Part shown: in pieces, positions 5,512-6,248 of the stretch
How the letters are laid out: each line of letters begins with the position of its first letter
How positions within the stretch are numbered: the first letter of the stretch is position 1
Source of the DNA: Clostridia bacterium
GTDB taxonomy: Bacteria > Bacillota > Clostridia > Oscillospirales > QAMX01
DNA: 6,248 nt
Direction: 5' to 3'
Assembly: GCA_024404415.1 (NCBI GenBank)
Contig: JAKSPX010000098.1
Span: forward strand, 1 to 6,248
Notes under the pieces: generated by a model
Seen by the model: the letters and a program-made list of their open reading frames with translations, nothing else
Told to the model about the DNA's origin: nothing
Database searches by the model: none
Position numbers and translations under genes: made by a program

Positions 5512-6248
5512 ATGAAATACATTCCGTACGTCAATATCAAAATGGGCACCCAGTCGGTGCCGCGCTTTTCCAAGGGCAACACCCTGCCTTTGGTCGCCCG
5601 TCCCCTTGCCATGGCGTCCTTTGCCATCCAGTCCGACGGCGGCACGAGCTGGTATTACCATCCCGACCATCCGTACATCGAAGGCATCCGTCTGACCCAC
5701 CAGCCGAGCCCGTGGATCTCGGAATACGGCGCCTTCCTCGTCACCCCGCAGAACGACGTCATCGCCGACGATTATAAATCCGCCTGGTCAGGCTACCGCC
5801 TGAAGGATGCCGTTCTCGAACCCGGCTACATGAAGGTGAAATTCCTGCGCACCGAAGCGACCGCGGAGGTCGTTCCGACCGTGCGGGGCGGCGTGATGCG
5901 CTTTACCTTTGCCGACGAGCGCCCGGCGACCCTCTCCTTCTTCCCGGTGCTCGGAAATTACACCTACCGCTATGACGAAGAAAACGCCGTTCTCTACGGC
6001 ACGACCGACGGCCACACGCAGGATATCGCCGTCAATTTCAAAATGTACTTCGCCGTCGCCTTTGAAAAGGGCGCGGTGAAGAGCTTCCGCACCGTCGGCG
6101 AAGGCGAGCGCGGGATGGGGGGCGTGAACGCCCAGAGGCGGATGTTCCGCCTCAACACGTGGTTCCGCTTCCAGGGTAACTTCTACGGTTTCGGCACGAC
6201 CGTCGAGCTGATTCGCCAGGTGGTCGAGAACGGGCTTCTCGGGGACGG
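5512..6248 (+). CDS. GH92 family alpha-mannosidase, N-terminal part (3' end outside window)
   Basis: From the ATG at 5512 the frame stays open to the window edge, giving 245 complete codons plus two bases. Full GH92 proteins have about 700-800 residues, so this is mainly the N-terminal beta-sandwich domain; the catalytic (alpha/alpha)6 part lies outside. Typical N-terminal GH92 features are visible: GNTLP at 22-26 followed by a PLAMASFA segment (usually PFGM in the family), paired aromatic residues WYYHP at 47-51, EGIRLTHQPSPW at 57-68 matching the GF-x-x-TH element, and EYGAFLVTP from 71. GH92 enzymes are calcium-dependent inverting exo-alpha-mannosidases acting on host or fungal mannans and N-glycans. 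There is no signal peptide after MKYIPYVNIK, so a cytoplasmic enzyme is likely, as in other Firmicute GH92 proteins. GGGGAGG at 5496-5502 supports the start. It is transcribed away from the TAXI operon and shares its core promoter pattern. Linkage specificity cannot be judged from this half. Confidence 0.88.
   Translation, partial: MKYIPYVNIKMGTQSVPRFSKGNTLPLVARPLAMASFAIQSDGGTSWYYHPDHPYIEGIRLTHQPSPWISEYGAFLVTPQNDVIADDYKSAWSGYRLKDAVLEPGYMKVKFLRTEATAEVVPTVRGGVMRFTFADERPATLSFFPVLGNYTYRYDEENAVLYGTTDGHTQDIAVNFKMYFAVAFEKGAVKSFRTVGEGERGMGGVNAQRRMFRLNTWFRFQGNFYGFGTTVELIRQVVENGLLGD

Overview
The window looks like a piece of a carbohydrate-use region from a fairly GC-rich, low-motility-of-evidence Firmicute, most likely an uncultured gut-type Clostridia (Oscillospirales-like). 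That placement is an inference from strong AGGAGG-type ribosome binding sites, a lipoprotein signal, intrinsic hairpin-plus-T terminators, GC-rich codons, and the pairing of a cytoplasmic-looking GH92 and CE7 enzyme with a TAXI-type TRAP transporter. No rRNA or other phylogenetic marker is present.

Layout. Positions 1-1140 (+) hold the C-terminal 379 residues of a GH36-type alpha-galactosidase whose start lies outside the window. It is followed after 16 bases by a complete CE7 acetyl esterase (1157-2119, +), and the two form an operon. A short convergent gap (2120-2220) carries two hairpins, one an evident bidirectional terminator. On the minus strand runs a two-gene TAXI-TRAP transporter operon: the solute-binding lipoprotein (4252-5211) is transcribed first, then the fused 4TM/12TM permease (2221-4167). 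A strong terminator-like hairpin sits between them. Exactly 300 bases (5212-5511) separate the transporter from a divergent gene at 5512 (+), the N-terminal 245 residues of a GH92 alpha-mannosidase that runs off the right edge.

How the parts may work together. The enzymes could remove alpha-galactosyl, acetyl and alpha-mannosyl groups from plant or host glycans. CE7 and GH92 show no signal peptide, so they probably act in the cytoplasm on imported, already shortened oligosaccharides. The only importer in view is a TAXI-TRAP system. Known TRAP substrates are mostly small carboxylate-bearing compounds, so this transporter is unlikely to import the oligosaccharides, and the sugar importer is probably outside the window. 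The divergent TAXI and GH92 genes nevertheless share near-identical core promoters (TTGCAT, 17 bases, TAAAAT), which hints at shared control.

I see no mobile element, CRISPR array, tRNA or rRNA, and no clearly new multi-gene system. The most interesting points are the matched divergent promoters, the hairpin between binding protein and permease, the unassigned ligand of a TAXI transporter placed among glycosidases, and the double hairpin at the convergent junction.
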